Source: Tipula vernalis | Taxonomy: Eukaryota > Arthropoda > Insecta > Diptera > Tipulidae | Assembly (NCBI GenBank): GCA_958295665.1 | Contig: OY282560.1 | Span: forward strand, 41,727,044 to 41,791,043 | DNA length: 64,000 bases | Reading direction: 5' to 3' | Shown here: positions 1-18,311 of the stretch, piece by piece | Numbering within the stretch: position 1 is the stretch's first letter | Layout: each line of letters opens with the position of its first letter | Translations under genes and position numbers: made by a program | The notes under the pieces: generated by a model | The model's database searches: none | The model's input: only the letters and a program-made list of their open reading frames with translations | What the model was told of the DNA's origin: nothing

Positions 1-789
1 GCATTTAACCGAGACGCTTATGCATTATGTGACACATATTTAATGATATTATGTCTCACATATAATGCACAGGCGTCTCTGGGAGAAAGAAATATAATAA
101 CTTTCTGGAAACCTAGTGTTTTTGTTCTTATATAAAGTGATTAACAAGCAGTAGAAATATTTAGCTAAATCTGAATTTGATTTTACTTTACATCTTTCTT
201 CTGATTGTCGCTGTCTGAAAATATGCATTCTAACAAGGTAATAACATAATGTTTAAATATAGAATAGATCATATTTCAACATTGTAATCGAATACAGTAA
301 AGGATTTTACACAGCTATTAGCTGTAATTTAGCTGGAGTATTATTCTGTCTAATTTATTAAGTGTTTCTTAATTATGTTAAATGAGAAATATACAATAAT
401 AAGTAATCAGAAACACGTGATTTCTTTTATTATTGTTGTCAACGGAATTCTGTACATATTAATTAAAACCAAGCAAATGCATTCAATTTTTGTTTTTAGT
501 TTGGTATTATTCTTACAATCCGTGCGATAATAATCTGCTTATCATATCAGTTCCAAAAAATGAAAGAAAATGTGTTTTGTTTAAATTTGACACTAAGCGG
601 TCTTCGAAATGATAACACCTTTCAAAAATAATCATGATAATTAAATCATATGATTATGTATTACGTTTTTTCTTTTGGAATTTTTGTTGACCTATCTACT
701 GAGATCATGAACAAACAACACAAATACACCTATTTTATGTTTTGTTACCAATTTATTTATTAATACATTTTTTTTTTGTTGAATTTTAG
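1..789 (+). other. Ogt intron upstream of first exon in window (partial)
   Basis: AT-rich non-coding DNA ending in a pyrimidine-rich tract and an AG at 788-789, which is the acceptor of the exon at 790. It is the 3' part of an intron whose start lies outside the window. I see no coding potential, RNA gene or recognisable element in it. Confidence 0.7.
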
Positions 790-973
790 CAATTTAGGCA
801 ATGTGTATAAAGAACGTGGTCAATTGCAAGAAGCACTAGAAAATTATAGACATGCTGTACGTCTAAAGCCCGATTTTATTGATGGATATATAAATTTAGC
901 TGCAGCATTGGTTGCCGCGCGGGATATGGAACAAGCTGTACAAGCATATGTTACAGCATTACAATACAATCCT
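790..973 (+). CDS. Ogt: O-GlcNAc transferase, TPR exon (about TPR 2-3)
   Basis: Internal coding exon of the protein O-GlcNAc transferase, the nucleocytoplasmic enzyme that moves GlcNAc from UDP-GlcNAc to Ser/Thr of target proteins. The 61 codons read [16 protein letters not shown] onward to ALQYNP, which is the TPR arm that binds substrates and is nearly invariant among animals. The TPR signature (N-L-G, Y, A, Y, A, then P) is visible twice. The acceptor is a T-rich tract plus AG at 788-789 and the donor is GTATGT at 974. The first base completes a codon split with the preceding exon, and the exon ends in phase 0. It joins in frame to 4939-5007. In Drosophila the orthologue is super sex combs, a Polycomb-group gene. 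Identification is very secure; the catalytic domain is outside the window. Confidence 0.96.
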
Positions 974-2495
974 GTATGTATATTTTATCGTTGTATTTTT
1001 GACTTTTTTTATTTATAAGTTAACTAATAAATTTACTTCTATTATGGTTCGCGCCCATTAAGTCGAAAAGTACTATGCACATATGATTAGGTTTGTAAGG
1101 TATTTTTCGACGAAGAGTTTACGAATAGGGGGAATTAGCGTATTTCCTTGACAAATTTACAACAACAATTGCGTAGGCTAAATCCCCGCAAGAATAACAT
1201 TAACAAAAAAAAAATTGGGTTTAATTAAACATAATTCTAATTCTTGGTTATGATACCTGCCACCAGAGTCAGATTACATATTAAATTTTTATTTTATTTC
1301 GAAAGGTTGGCTTTTATCAATTAAATCAAATTGGCTATTTTCTTGGAAAAAAATAAACCCAAAATAATTCGAAAATTTTGGTCATTTTCGATTCGTCTAG
1401 CCACTCTCTGAAAAAGCAATCTGTAAAGTGAAAAAGTAATGTCGATTTCGATTCATCTTTTACCAAATCTTTAAAAGATCACTTTCTATGCTGTGTGAAT
1501 CGACCAGTTGCTCCGTAATATATATGTGTGTGTTTTTAAAGTTTATATAAACATAACCTATAATTTTTATAAAAGATCGATACTCTATAAAAAACAACTT
1601 AACATATTCTAATGTTATGTACATAACAACCACAAGTTAATTCTTTAATATAAAATATTTAGATAAAAATAAACAGAAACACAAAATATAACACAAAACA
1701 CAAATGACGCGTTCAAAATGACAGTTCTATTTGTGTTTGGGTTAGTAAATCTGCCAAAAAATCGAGATTCGTAAACCAACAACAATTTTGCTCGACCGAG
1801 TGACTTCTTGACGAATCGAACAGTTTGATAGCAGAAAGAGCAAGCCGGCTTGCTCTTTTTTGGTGAATCGAAAACCACATAAGTTTCTCTACGAAACGAA
1901 CAATATAATCGAATTTGCTCATTTTTATGTACATGTGCGTGTGTTTGACGTTTAAAATGACAGTACTGAGTATTGATATTATGTCGATTTCTTTTTGCCA
2001 TTTCAAATTTACAAATTGACGATTTTTATGTTTTGATTGGTGATAATAAAATGTCCTAGCAGGCATCATTCCTGATTTGTACATTTCAGTCACAAAACAA
2101 AAATATTTTTAAGCCAGATGAAACTTTAAGTTTCCGACAATCTTCCAATTCACTACTTAGTTTTGGTGCTAAAAAACAATGAGCAAGACACCACTTCTTG
2201 AGAAACACCAGGTCTTCAGCAAAAGTTATCAACTTAGAATTAAACTCAACATAAAAATAGAATTTAAGTAAATTAAAAAAAGCAAAGGACCTAGTACTGA
2301 ACGTTGCTGAATGTTATACCACAGAAGAAAGATTAACCAGAATAGACATTGCGTGGATCAAATTTTTTTTTCATCTTACCTTCTTTTTTGGACTTTGAAG
2401 TATAATTATTTTCGAATATTATGAATTTTTTGAATATTTAATACAAATTATGGTGTCAAAACAAAACTTGTCATATAATATCACTAACTATACTG
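974..2495 (+). other. Ogt intron, 5' part
   Basis: Non-coding and AT-rich. Short open stretches on the minus strand at 1645-2093 have low-complexity composition and no recognisable domain. It contains the 24-bp palindrome at 1835-1858 and, at about 2316-2345, a short inverted copy of the reverse-transcriptase remnant that follows. Confidence 0.6.
1835..1858. repeat. Perfect 24-bp palindrome
   Basis: The half-site AAAGAGCAAGCC is followed directly by its exact reverse complement, with no loop. It is GC-rich compared with its surroundings. Around it lie scattered short copies of CGAATCGAA-like and AAAATGACAG motifs, so it may be the centre of an old foldback element. No function can be assigned. 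Confidence 0.85.
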
Positions 2496-3235
2496 TTAAG
2501 GATTCTTAATTTTTATTATTTCAAATAAAAACCAGTAAATCAAAGAATACATAACCCAACTTTCTCTTACCTTCGGCAAATCAAGGTCAAAAAAATGAGT
2601 CCAAATTTTTCCATACAAAAACAGCGTTATGACTGTTCTGGTTAATCTTTCTTCTGTGGTTATACCTTGACTCAAACCATCATTTATTTTAGTAACCTGA
2701 GGCCGTTCAGGTAAATAGGGTCGAAACCACTGCAAAGTAACACCACGGACACCAGGAAAGGAAATATTTTTTTAGTAAGGTATTATGATTTACCATATCG
2801 AATGCTTTTTTCAAATTACAAAAATAGAGGCAACCGATCATCTGTGATCCAGAACTTTGTATACAAATTTGTAAATTCTAATAAAGCATTTTTGGTACTT
2901 ATAAATTTCTTAAAACCGTACTGGTTATTCGAACTCTTAAATGGACTAGTTTTACAATAATTTTACCATATATAGAGAGCAATGAAATTGGTCTGTAATT
3001 AACAATTTTTTTTTTAAATGCATTTGTTGGAATAGCAACTGCTTCTTTTAGTCTGGAAGGAAAAATACCGGAAGAAAAACTGCAATTTACAATGTATGAA
3101 AAAATATCAAGAATAAAATAATTTCTTAACCAAGAAATTACTAACCTCACCATTGGCCGATGTGCAAGACGGTTTGAGCTGAGATATGATGTTCAAAATT
3201 TCAAACAAATCAGTTTCCGAGAAAACGCAATTATT
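2496..3235 (-). pseudogene. Jockey/CR1-like non-LTR reverse transcriptase remnant
   Basis: Read on the minus strand, several frames together give the reverse-transcriptase core of a non-LTR retrotransposon. In order these are a stretch ending in SQLKPSC, then CSFSSGIFPSRLKEA, the hallmark NYRPISLLS (about 2960-3020), FCNLKKAFDMVNHN (motif A, about 2790-2830) and GVTLQWFRPYL (about 2700-2745). Stops and frameshifts interrupt it, and motifs B and C are not visible, so it is dead. Motif A normally has Asp in F-x-D-L-x-KAFD; here that position is Asn, which would remove a metal-binding catalytic residue. It lies antisense to Ogt inside its intron. The clade (jockey, CR1 or a neighbour) cannot be settled by eye. 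Confidence 0.75.
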
Positions 3236-7540
<4,305 letters not shown>

Positions 7541-7854
7541 TGCTCTGCAGTTTAAGATCTTCTTTCAGCATTTTTCCCTCGTTGTGGAAAGCTTCATTTT
7601 ATAGGGTTTCGGATCATGCAGTCTAATATGTTCGGCGTACAGGCTTGTGTTCTGATTAATTTCTAAAGGTTCGAAAACCGGTCGACGAACCTCTTTTCTT
7701 AAGCGCGTCAGTAGGAGGCACAGCTGCAAACCCGGTTGCCGAGATCTTAGCCAAAAATCTGCAACCTCACTTTGCAGATGTGCTCCTCGACCCACCACCG
7801 TCGTACAACACCACCGGCACTCTCTGGTAATATGCAACAATTATAGAGGTTCAA

Positions 7855-9266
7855 AGGCTCTCTGGGCCTGTCAAAGACTCTATGGGCGTACTTGGGGACT
7901 ACAACCAAAAATGATCTACTGGTCATTTCTTACAATCATTAGGCCTATGGTCACCTACGCATCGGTTGTATGGTGGCCTAAAACTGAGCAGAAGACAACG
8001 CAAACCTTATTGAATAAGGTTCAGCGTGTAGCCTGCATCGGTGTTACGGGCTCAATGAAGTCATGTCCAACCGCGGGGGTGGAGACACTTCTAGGACTGA
8101 CACCGTTACACCTGCATATTAAAAAGGACGCTGCAAGTATGGCCCTGAAAATGCAGGCGGAAGGAAATATCAAGCCAGGCAATATGGTGGGTCATATGGA
8201 AATCCTTAAGGAATTTCAGACAGACCCTACAATAGGAATGCCTTCCGACTGTATGCCAGCTAAACTGGACTTCCACAAACCATTCTGTGTTAGGTTACCT
8301 GACCGGGATGTGTGGAGGGCAGGTGGACCATCATTTGAGCGAGGGTCCACGGTATGGTTTACAGATGGATCAAAAACGGAAGATGGGGCGGGGATAGGAA
8401 TACACGGGAGTGGCACTACCCTCTCGAAGTCCTTGGGTACCAATGCTACCGTTTTTCAAGCAGAAGTACATGCTATAGAACTTTGCGCTAGGATAGGCAT
8501 AGCAAAAGGCCTAAACGATGCAAAGATTTATATTGTATCAGACAGCCAATCAGCCTTAAAAGCTCTTAGGTCTTGTACCGTTGAGTCAAGGCTGGTATGG
8601 GATTGTCTGAAGGTTATTAAACATCTGGCAGGCTCAAATAAGGTAACACTTATGTGGGTGCCAGGTCATACTGGAATCGAAGGAAACGAGGCAGCTGATG
8701 GCCTCGCCCGTGAGGGTTCTGCCTCTCCATTTTTTGGACCAGAACCCTTCTGCGGTGTCACTAAGGGACACCTTAGAGCAGCGGTAAAACGCTGGGAGGA
8801 TGTTCAAAAGTCCTCCTACTGGCGCAGAATTCCAGGTTTACGGCAGGCGAAGAAATTTATATCACCTTCGTCTGTCAGGGTTAAGGAGTGTCTTGAACTT
8901 AGGAAACCTGAGTTGAGGCTGCTTACTGGCTTCCTCACAGGTCATGTCCCCTTAAGGTATCACCTTAAGAAGATGGGCCTAAGTACGACAGATGGATGCC
9001 GCTTCTGCGGTCTGGAAGCGGAATCAGCGGAACATGTTCTGTGCCATTGCCCAGCCATTTTCCAGCAAAGACTGCAACATCTAGGAGGGAGAACAATGAG
9101 CCCGGATAGTATGTATCTTGTACCGGCCAGTAGTATTGTCAGATTCATTAAGAGCCTGAATATTGACTGGACGGATAATTAAGTAGGGTCCAGCACAATA
9201 GATCTTTTAGGTCGCGGTGCGAGGTGGCTTATCGCCCACATGGCCCTCCGGTTAATAATAATAATA
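7855..9266 (+). mobile_element. 5'-truncated RNase H-type non-LTR retrotransposon, (TAA)n tail
   Basis: Insertion into the BEL/Pao gag remnant. It is flanked by an exact 12-bp duplication ATAGAGGTTCAA (7843-7854 and 9267-9278). It starts inside the reverse-transcriptase coding region and ends in a TAA-repeat tail at about 9252-9266, as expected for target-primed reverse transcription with 5' truncation. The 3' untranslated part carries the AGATCTTT box shared with two other copies in the window. Confidence 0.9.
7857..9182 (+). CDS. Non-LTR ORF2 C-terminal part: RT thumb, RNase H, zinc motif (5' truncated)
   Basis: Open frame without stops from the truncation point to TAA at 9180. The first residues, ALWACQRLYGRTWG, align with the thumb region of the sister element at 18312-20363, so translation does not truly start at the ATG at 7911. 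An RNase H domain follows with its acidic residues: FTDGSK (D), QAEVHAIEL (E), VSDSQSALKAL (D) and VPGHTGIEGNEAADGLA (H, D). The C-terminus has a Cys/His motif CRFCG...HVLCHCPA. The combination of RT, RNase H and a terminal CCHC-like motif fits the LOA/I group of non-LTR elements. The endonuclease and RT catalytic core are missing, so it cannot transpose by itself. It runs in the same direction as Ogt. Confidence 0.9.
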   Translation, partial: ALWACQRLYGRTWGLQPKMIYWSFLTIIRPMVTYASVVWWPKTEQKTTQTLLNKVQRVACIGVTGSMKSCPTAGVETLLGLTPLHLHIKKDAASMALKMQAEGNIKPGNMVGHMEILKEFQTDPTIGMPSDCMPAKLDFHKPFCVRLPDRDVWRAGGPSFERGSTVWFTDGSKTEDGAGIGIHGSGTTLSKSLGTNATVFQAEVHAIELCARIGIAKGLNDAKIYIVSDSQSALKALRSCTVESRLVWDCLKVIKHLAGSNKVTLMWVPGHTGIEGNEAADGLAREGSASPFFGPEPFCGVTKGHLRAAVKRWEDVQKSSYWRRIPGLRQAKKFISPSSVRVKECLELRKPELRLLTGFLTGHVPLRYHLKKMGLSTTDGCRFCGLEAESAEHVLCHCPAIFQQRLQHLGGRTMSPDSMYLVPASSIVRFIKSLNIDWTDN

Positions 9267-10294
9267 ATAGAGGTTCAACAGCTTTGGTTGCGAATGTAAC
9301 AGCATATGGTGTGGTTGGTCGCAACCATCTACTCCACATTTTGAGTTAATTCTGCAGTCGCGGAGCCAATGGCTTCCTAAACAATCTACGCATATGTATC
9401 TTCGATGCACTAAATTCCAGCGCCTGATGACCGGTAATCATGCAAACTCCCGGAATTTACTTGTCAAGTGATCAAGTGATTTGCAAATTCACCAGATTTT
9501 TTCTCTCGTTGTACTGTTGACACTGCCCTTCGGTGCCTTGGTCTCATGAGCTCCGTCGAATTCTTTTGGCCATCTTTCAATTCGAAGTTATTGGTGTAAC
9601 TGCTCCTACCGGATAGCTGATACTGATACTACAGGATTTTCGAGTCCCGCCGATCCCCTGTGACGGCGCCATTCCATCTTTGATATCGCAAAACGCTTTT
9701 ACCCTCATTGAAAATGCGATGATGGTTTCCAATCGGTCGAGCTTCACGGGAGGTGTTTGCTTCATCTGCTCCATAACAAAATTGAAAATTAACTCAGGGC
9801 TTCTATCGAGCATCCTAATTTACTTAGCCGTACGTAGTGAGCTTGGCATAAGATAGTCAGTTCTTAGGGCGTTATAGGCATCCCTTTTAGGGAATTGTTC
9901 AGTCTTGCCATATTTTCTTCTTCGATGAAACCGCTTTGTTGTGTAAAGTTTATAAAGGCTGTTATAAACTGTGGCCAGTATTTGGGATTACCTGACAACA
10001 GCGGCAGCTCCTTCGGTGTCACCGTCCGCATTTACAATTAACTTTTAGTCAAGTTGAAACTCTGGACCATTGATGGGGTATCGGCCACTGTGCTGTGCTG
10101 TCTAGGAATTGTTGCTCTGTAGTGTTTGGTCATAGCCAGGACACTGAGGGATCAAATATGTGGCACGAAATATCATCCACCTCTAATTTGAATCGCGTAA
10201 GAAATATTACTTCAATAGCATGCTCGTCCACCGATTTCTCGGTGATGGTTCGTTTCTCTCCTAAGGACTCCGAAGATAAACCTTGTCTCAATTG

Positions 10295-10547
10295 AGGAGT
10301 GTCTGATCAAAAGTCGCTATTTACATCTTACTTTTTGCTACTTACTTTTGATCACTTTTTTGTAGTAAATAGCTTGTTTTGACCAAAATCAAGAATTTTA
10401 GGGATATTTTTCATAGAGAAATTGGCAATTTTTGGTCCATGCTGGAAATAACCACTTTTGGTCTATTTCACTTAAAAAATTCTGTCCTGATAGAAAAAAA
10501 AATATCATTTTGGAAAATGTAAATAGCGACTTTTGATCAGACACTCT
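10295..10547. mobile_element. MITE with about 27-bp perfect terminal inverted repeats
   Basis: About 253 bp. The left end AGTGTCTGATCAAAAGTCGC (continuing to 10324) matches the right end (10519-10545) as a perfect inverted repeat of 27 bp. The direct repeat TCAATTG flanks it (10288-10294 and 10548-10554), possibly 8 bp with one mismatch. It has no coding capacity. Removing it restores the BEL/Pao gag reading, which proves that it inserted. The superfamily is uncertain; the duplication length would suit hAT. Confidence 0.85.
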
Positions 10548-10812
10548 TCAATTGGTAATGTCTTCTTCTTTGAAAACGTCGACTTCACAGACCTAACACA
10601 GGATTGTATGTACATATTTATTTATCACGTTCCCTTCGATGTTGATAACGAAACACTGATCACAGTTCCATTTGCCATTATTGATGTCCTCATACATGCG
10701 GTTGGTTGAACAATTTATATGGAATACCCCAAAACATATTTGACAGTGTACTTTGGGTTATTTGTCGGCTTGGTCGCTTGCTTTGGAACGAACTAATATT
10801 TCGAACGCTTAA

Positions 10813-11551
10813 CCGTGCGATTCTAACGTACAGTCATAGAGGTCTTAACTAAGAGATTTCTCTTAGTAAATAGAATTCTCTTATGTAAGACTATTTTGCG
10901 ATTCGGTTGATGCTCTTAGCTAAGAGATTCTCTTAAAAAATCTCTTAGCTAAGAAATACGAAATAGGTGGTCATAAGCATCACAAATTTGACGTTTCTCG
11001 TAGTCGTATTAAAGAAAAACAATTTTACCGTAGTAAGTTTCAAAATAATATTTAATGTTGAAATAAAATTTTATATTTATTGTTTATTTTAGAAATAAAC
11101 ATATCCTAAAATTTGATAAAAGAAAAATTATGAAATATTTGATTCTTATAATGTTTATAAACCTTTAATTATAAACCAAATATACATTTTCTTTGCTTTC
11201 CAGTGATTTTATTATTTTTTTTATTAGAAATGGCGTGTTGTTGGACGCTTATATTTCGTGTAAATTTTCTAGATATTTATGTACTTCATAAAAAATAAAC
11301 GTATTTAAATAAAAATTACTAGAATTGTTTTTATTTATTTATCAACCACCAAAAATGTATCTAGAAAAAATGTAAAAATTCAAATTGACAGGTCTCCAAA
11401 TATTTTCCAATATATTTGGAGAGTTTTTAAGAGATATTTTAGGAGTACTACTAACAGAATACCAATTAAGAGATTCTCTTAAAAAAAACCTCTTACCAAA
11501 ATTTCTCTTGGCTGTGATACTCTTAACGGTCTTAACGTCAGAATCGCACGG
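10813..11551. mobile_element. TAA-flanked inverted-repeat element (PIF/Harbinger-like, non-autonomous)
   Basis: About 740 bp bounded by CCGTGCGATTCTAACGT and the inverted copy ACGTCAGAATCGCACGG (one mismatch), with TAA directly outside both ends (10810-10812 and 11552-11554). A 3-bp TWA target is typical of PIF/Harbinger. The subterminal zones carry many copies of CTCTTAG/CTAAGAGA in both orientations, for example 10845-10960 and 11465-11525. No transposase is visible inside. Confidence 0.75.
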
Positions 11552-11879
11552 TAAATCTTTATAAATAAAATAAAACTCAAACCACTTGATGCTCAATATT
11601 ATATTTATTATTCAGTAACATTGAAAATTTAATTAATTTTCGCTCGTTACAATTTTCTAAACACTTGGAGGTCTACTTCGTAGAGTTCTTGAATGAAATT
11701 TTTTCATAAAACTCAAAACTAAATAAAAAGGCAAAACCGTATGCCTATTTTTAGCTACTACGGTTTCCAACAAAATTATATGCTGTTAACACTACTTTGT
11801 GTTTTTAGTACTTCTTGGGCCGAAAAATTTTGACTGCGGCAAAGTGTCGCTGCCCGCAACAGATATTTAACTTTGTACA

Positions 11880-12040
11880 CCCAACTCTTTTTTACACTGT
11901 GATTTTTTACACGGTGTTTCATTTAAAACTTTTTTCGGATTATTTGAAATGCGGTTTTACGTACATCATCTGAAATGAGGTTCTATCAAATAATCCTAAA
12001 AAAGCCAGTGTAAATGAAACTGTGTAAAAAAAGAGTTGGG
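11880..12040. repeat. Foldback (hairpin) element, about 160 bp
   Basis: CCCAACTCTTTTTTACAC at the left and its reverse complement ending GAGTTGGG at the right. Pairing continues inward with small gaps through the TTTCATTTA and GGATTATTTGA blocks. It is non-coding and looks like an old small foldback MITE. Confidence 0.75.
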
Positions 12041-14177
12041 TTCTGAGTACTTTTTTTATACCATTGTTCATTAATTTTAATCGAAAAAGGGAAAACCATT
12101 CCTTTGAATTCGTGTGCAACGCTTAAGGGCAAATCTTAAAAATCGATATCAAACCGTTTGTTTTAAACATTTTTTTTTTTTTTTCTTACAAATTGTGTTA
12201 AAGCAGTTCTCTCAGAACTTATGAACCCTGTTTAGTTTCATTTCGGATATTATTAACTGAAGAGCAATATCAAATATCAAATAATCACAATCAGCATTTT
12301 CGTTTCATTTCTTTTATTATCATTTTCACAAAATTCTAACCTTCCTTATATTTTTTTTTGTTTTTCTGCAAATTTCACGAAAAATATGTCTGCTAATAAC
12401 TTGTACTTATCACCTTTCGTAATAATATTGTATAAAAATAAATCATGGCCAAATATATATTCAATATTGTTAATGTTTGAGTTTTTGTTTTCTAATATTT
12501 TCTAAATCGCTTTAAGTCCTTAGGTAAAGAAACATTCGCTACATAGTAAGACCATAAATTCATTTTTAAATATATTGAAATTATTGTACCTATAAGATGA
12601 TGGTCGCGACGCGCGTTTGCAATCAGAAGCTCCTTAAAATTTACCAGATTTCATTTTTTTTATTGTTTATATTTAATTAAATGTTTACAATAAGAAAAAT
12701 TTTATTTGATTCGAAACAAAATATTTTTTTTTTTTTTTTAATTACCCACTTTATTTTGTTTCATTACACACTTGAGAAATTAATTAAATTTCAAAGAATT
12801 TTTGTTTATATATTGAGAAGAAGAAAATATATATGTGTCTGTACTTAAAATACAAATTAATTATTTTTTTACGAAATAAAATAAAATAAAAAATAAATAA
12901 ATAAAAAATATAAATAAATAAAATTAAAAGAGAGACGTTGTAATCAGCCAAAACACAATTATATATACAGAAGTATAAATATAAAAAAATAAAAAAGAAA
13001 ACAAAAAACGTTGAGGTTATTTATTTATCTTTTATAATTTCCTTTTTCATTTTTTATTAAGTAAACATATTTATTAATTTTTTTTAGGAAAAATATATTT
13101 ATTAAAAAGTAAAATGAAAATTGAAAAAAATGAAAAAAAATATAAAAATAAAATTTGCGTAAATTTTTAAACATTTTTCTTTATTTTCAGCCACGAAAAT
13201 ATAATAATTTCTGTAATTAAAAACGAAATCACAAAAAATTTTTATTTACAAATGTAAATAATGATTTGGAATTAATTTGCATATTATTCATTAATTAAAT
13301 CGTGTTTGTTTAATTTGTTGATTTTTTTTCGACAGTATTAACATTTAACATCGAATTTCGGGCGCTTTTTTCTCAAATATTAATTTTGTGTCATACAGGA
13401 GATATGCAGATTAGTTCGCGTATTGTTTTGTAGCGTAAAATATATTGAGATAATAATCAAGTCTCTCTATTATCTATTTGCGTAATGCGTCTTATTTCTG
13501 TAACGTGCAGGTATATTTTGAATTTTACAACCGGTCTACGAATTTCTCGAAATTTTATTTGCGTCCTTGGCTATTTATCTTGTTTTTATCAGCGTAATTT
13601 ATAAAATCACTCGAGATGGCGATTCAAGCGAAAGGGCATAGCATAGTTAGCGATTTTTTTCTGTTTATTTTAAAATTAATTAACTTTTTTTTTAATTTTA
13701 ATTTTGATTTTTTTTGTGAGATAATTTTAAACATTAAAACTCGAAAAATAATACGTTTGTACTGTTGGCAGGGAGTTGTTTTTTTTAATAACGTTACTTT
13801 TTCAAAATTATGAAAATACCTCAACAGAATTTACAAATAGGTTTCCTTTTTTCTTACTTGTTTGCGTAGCACATTTTTTAATTGGTTCTTCGAGTATTGT
13901 AAATAAAAAAAACATACCACAAAATTTAAAAGAAATTTAAGGAAGAAGGAAAATTTGCGTTGCTATTTTAAAATATACATAATGAACATGAAAAATCAAA
14001 AACAGAATTAAAAAAAAAAAACAAAACAAAAAATAATAATTATTTTTTCAAGGAAAATTTATCCCCACCACAAAAAAATTATAAATTATTTTAAATTTAA
14101 TTAAAAATTTCTTTAAATTAATATAATTTTTTTTTGTTCCCCCTACTCTCCTTTGTGCATCACGCACTAATTTATAG
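12041..14177 (+). other. Ogt intron, low-complexity AT-rich DNA before exon at 14178
   Basis: Dense A/T runs (for example 12172-12185, 12726-12740, 12880-12930). No coding or structural signal was seen apart from the acceptor region of the next exon. Confidence 0.6.
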
Positions 14178-18209
<4,032 letters not shown>

Positions 18210-18270
18210 ACACAAAATGAATTTTTTTTTTTTTTTTTTTTTTTTTTTTCGTCCCTGCCCAAAAGCGGCT

Positions 18271-18301
18271 AGCACTACGACCTAAAAGATCTTTTGTGCT
18301 G
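18271..18301 (-). promoter_or_regulatory. Conserved 3' UTR box of the RNase H-type non-LTR elements
   Basis: On the minus strand the UTR between stop codon and poly(A) reads AGCACAAAAGATCTTTTAGG then TCGTAGTGC. The same block occurs at 9191-9220 (plus) and 56104-56128 (minus) in related copies with other tails. It contains the palindrome AAAAGATCTTTT. Conservation in a UTR suggests the recognition site for the element's own reverse transcriptase (inference). Confidence 0.7.
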
Positions 18302-18311
18302 TTGGGTACTG

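Larger units (their letters stand above)
7541..10620 (-). mobile_element. BEL/Pao-type LTR retrotransposon gag remnant, twice interrupted
   Basis: The minus strand encodes a broken gag of a BEL/Pao-type element. In order: an N-terminal stretch (about 10150-10290), the core motif LPLLSGNPKYWPQF with the later stretch SGFIEEENMARLNNSLKGMP (about 9880-10010, DUF1759-like), PVKLDRLETIIAFSMRVKAF (about 9680-9760), then a zinc-binding end with CVDCLGSHWLRDC (C-x2-C-x4-H-x4-C) and CGVDGCDQPHHMLLH (about 9290-9400). Frameshifts and stops are present. A non-LTR element (7855-9266) sits just after the zinc region and a MITE (10295-10547) sits in the N-terminal part; removing each restores a continuous reading. 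No LTRs could be identified, so the outer limits are approximate. Confidence 0.8.

Noticed and set aside
12500..12535. CCTTAG|GTAAAG as a ratchet point in the 9-kb intron
   Set aside because: Pyrimidine tract is poor (TCTAAATCGCTTTAAG upstream), so no better than chance.
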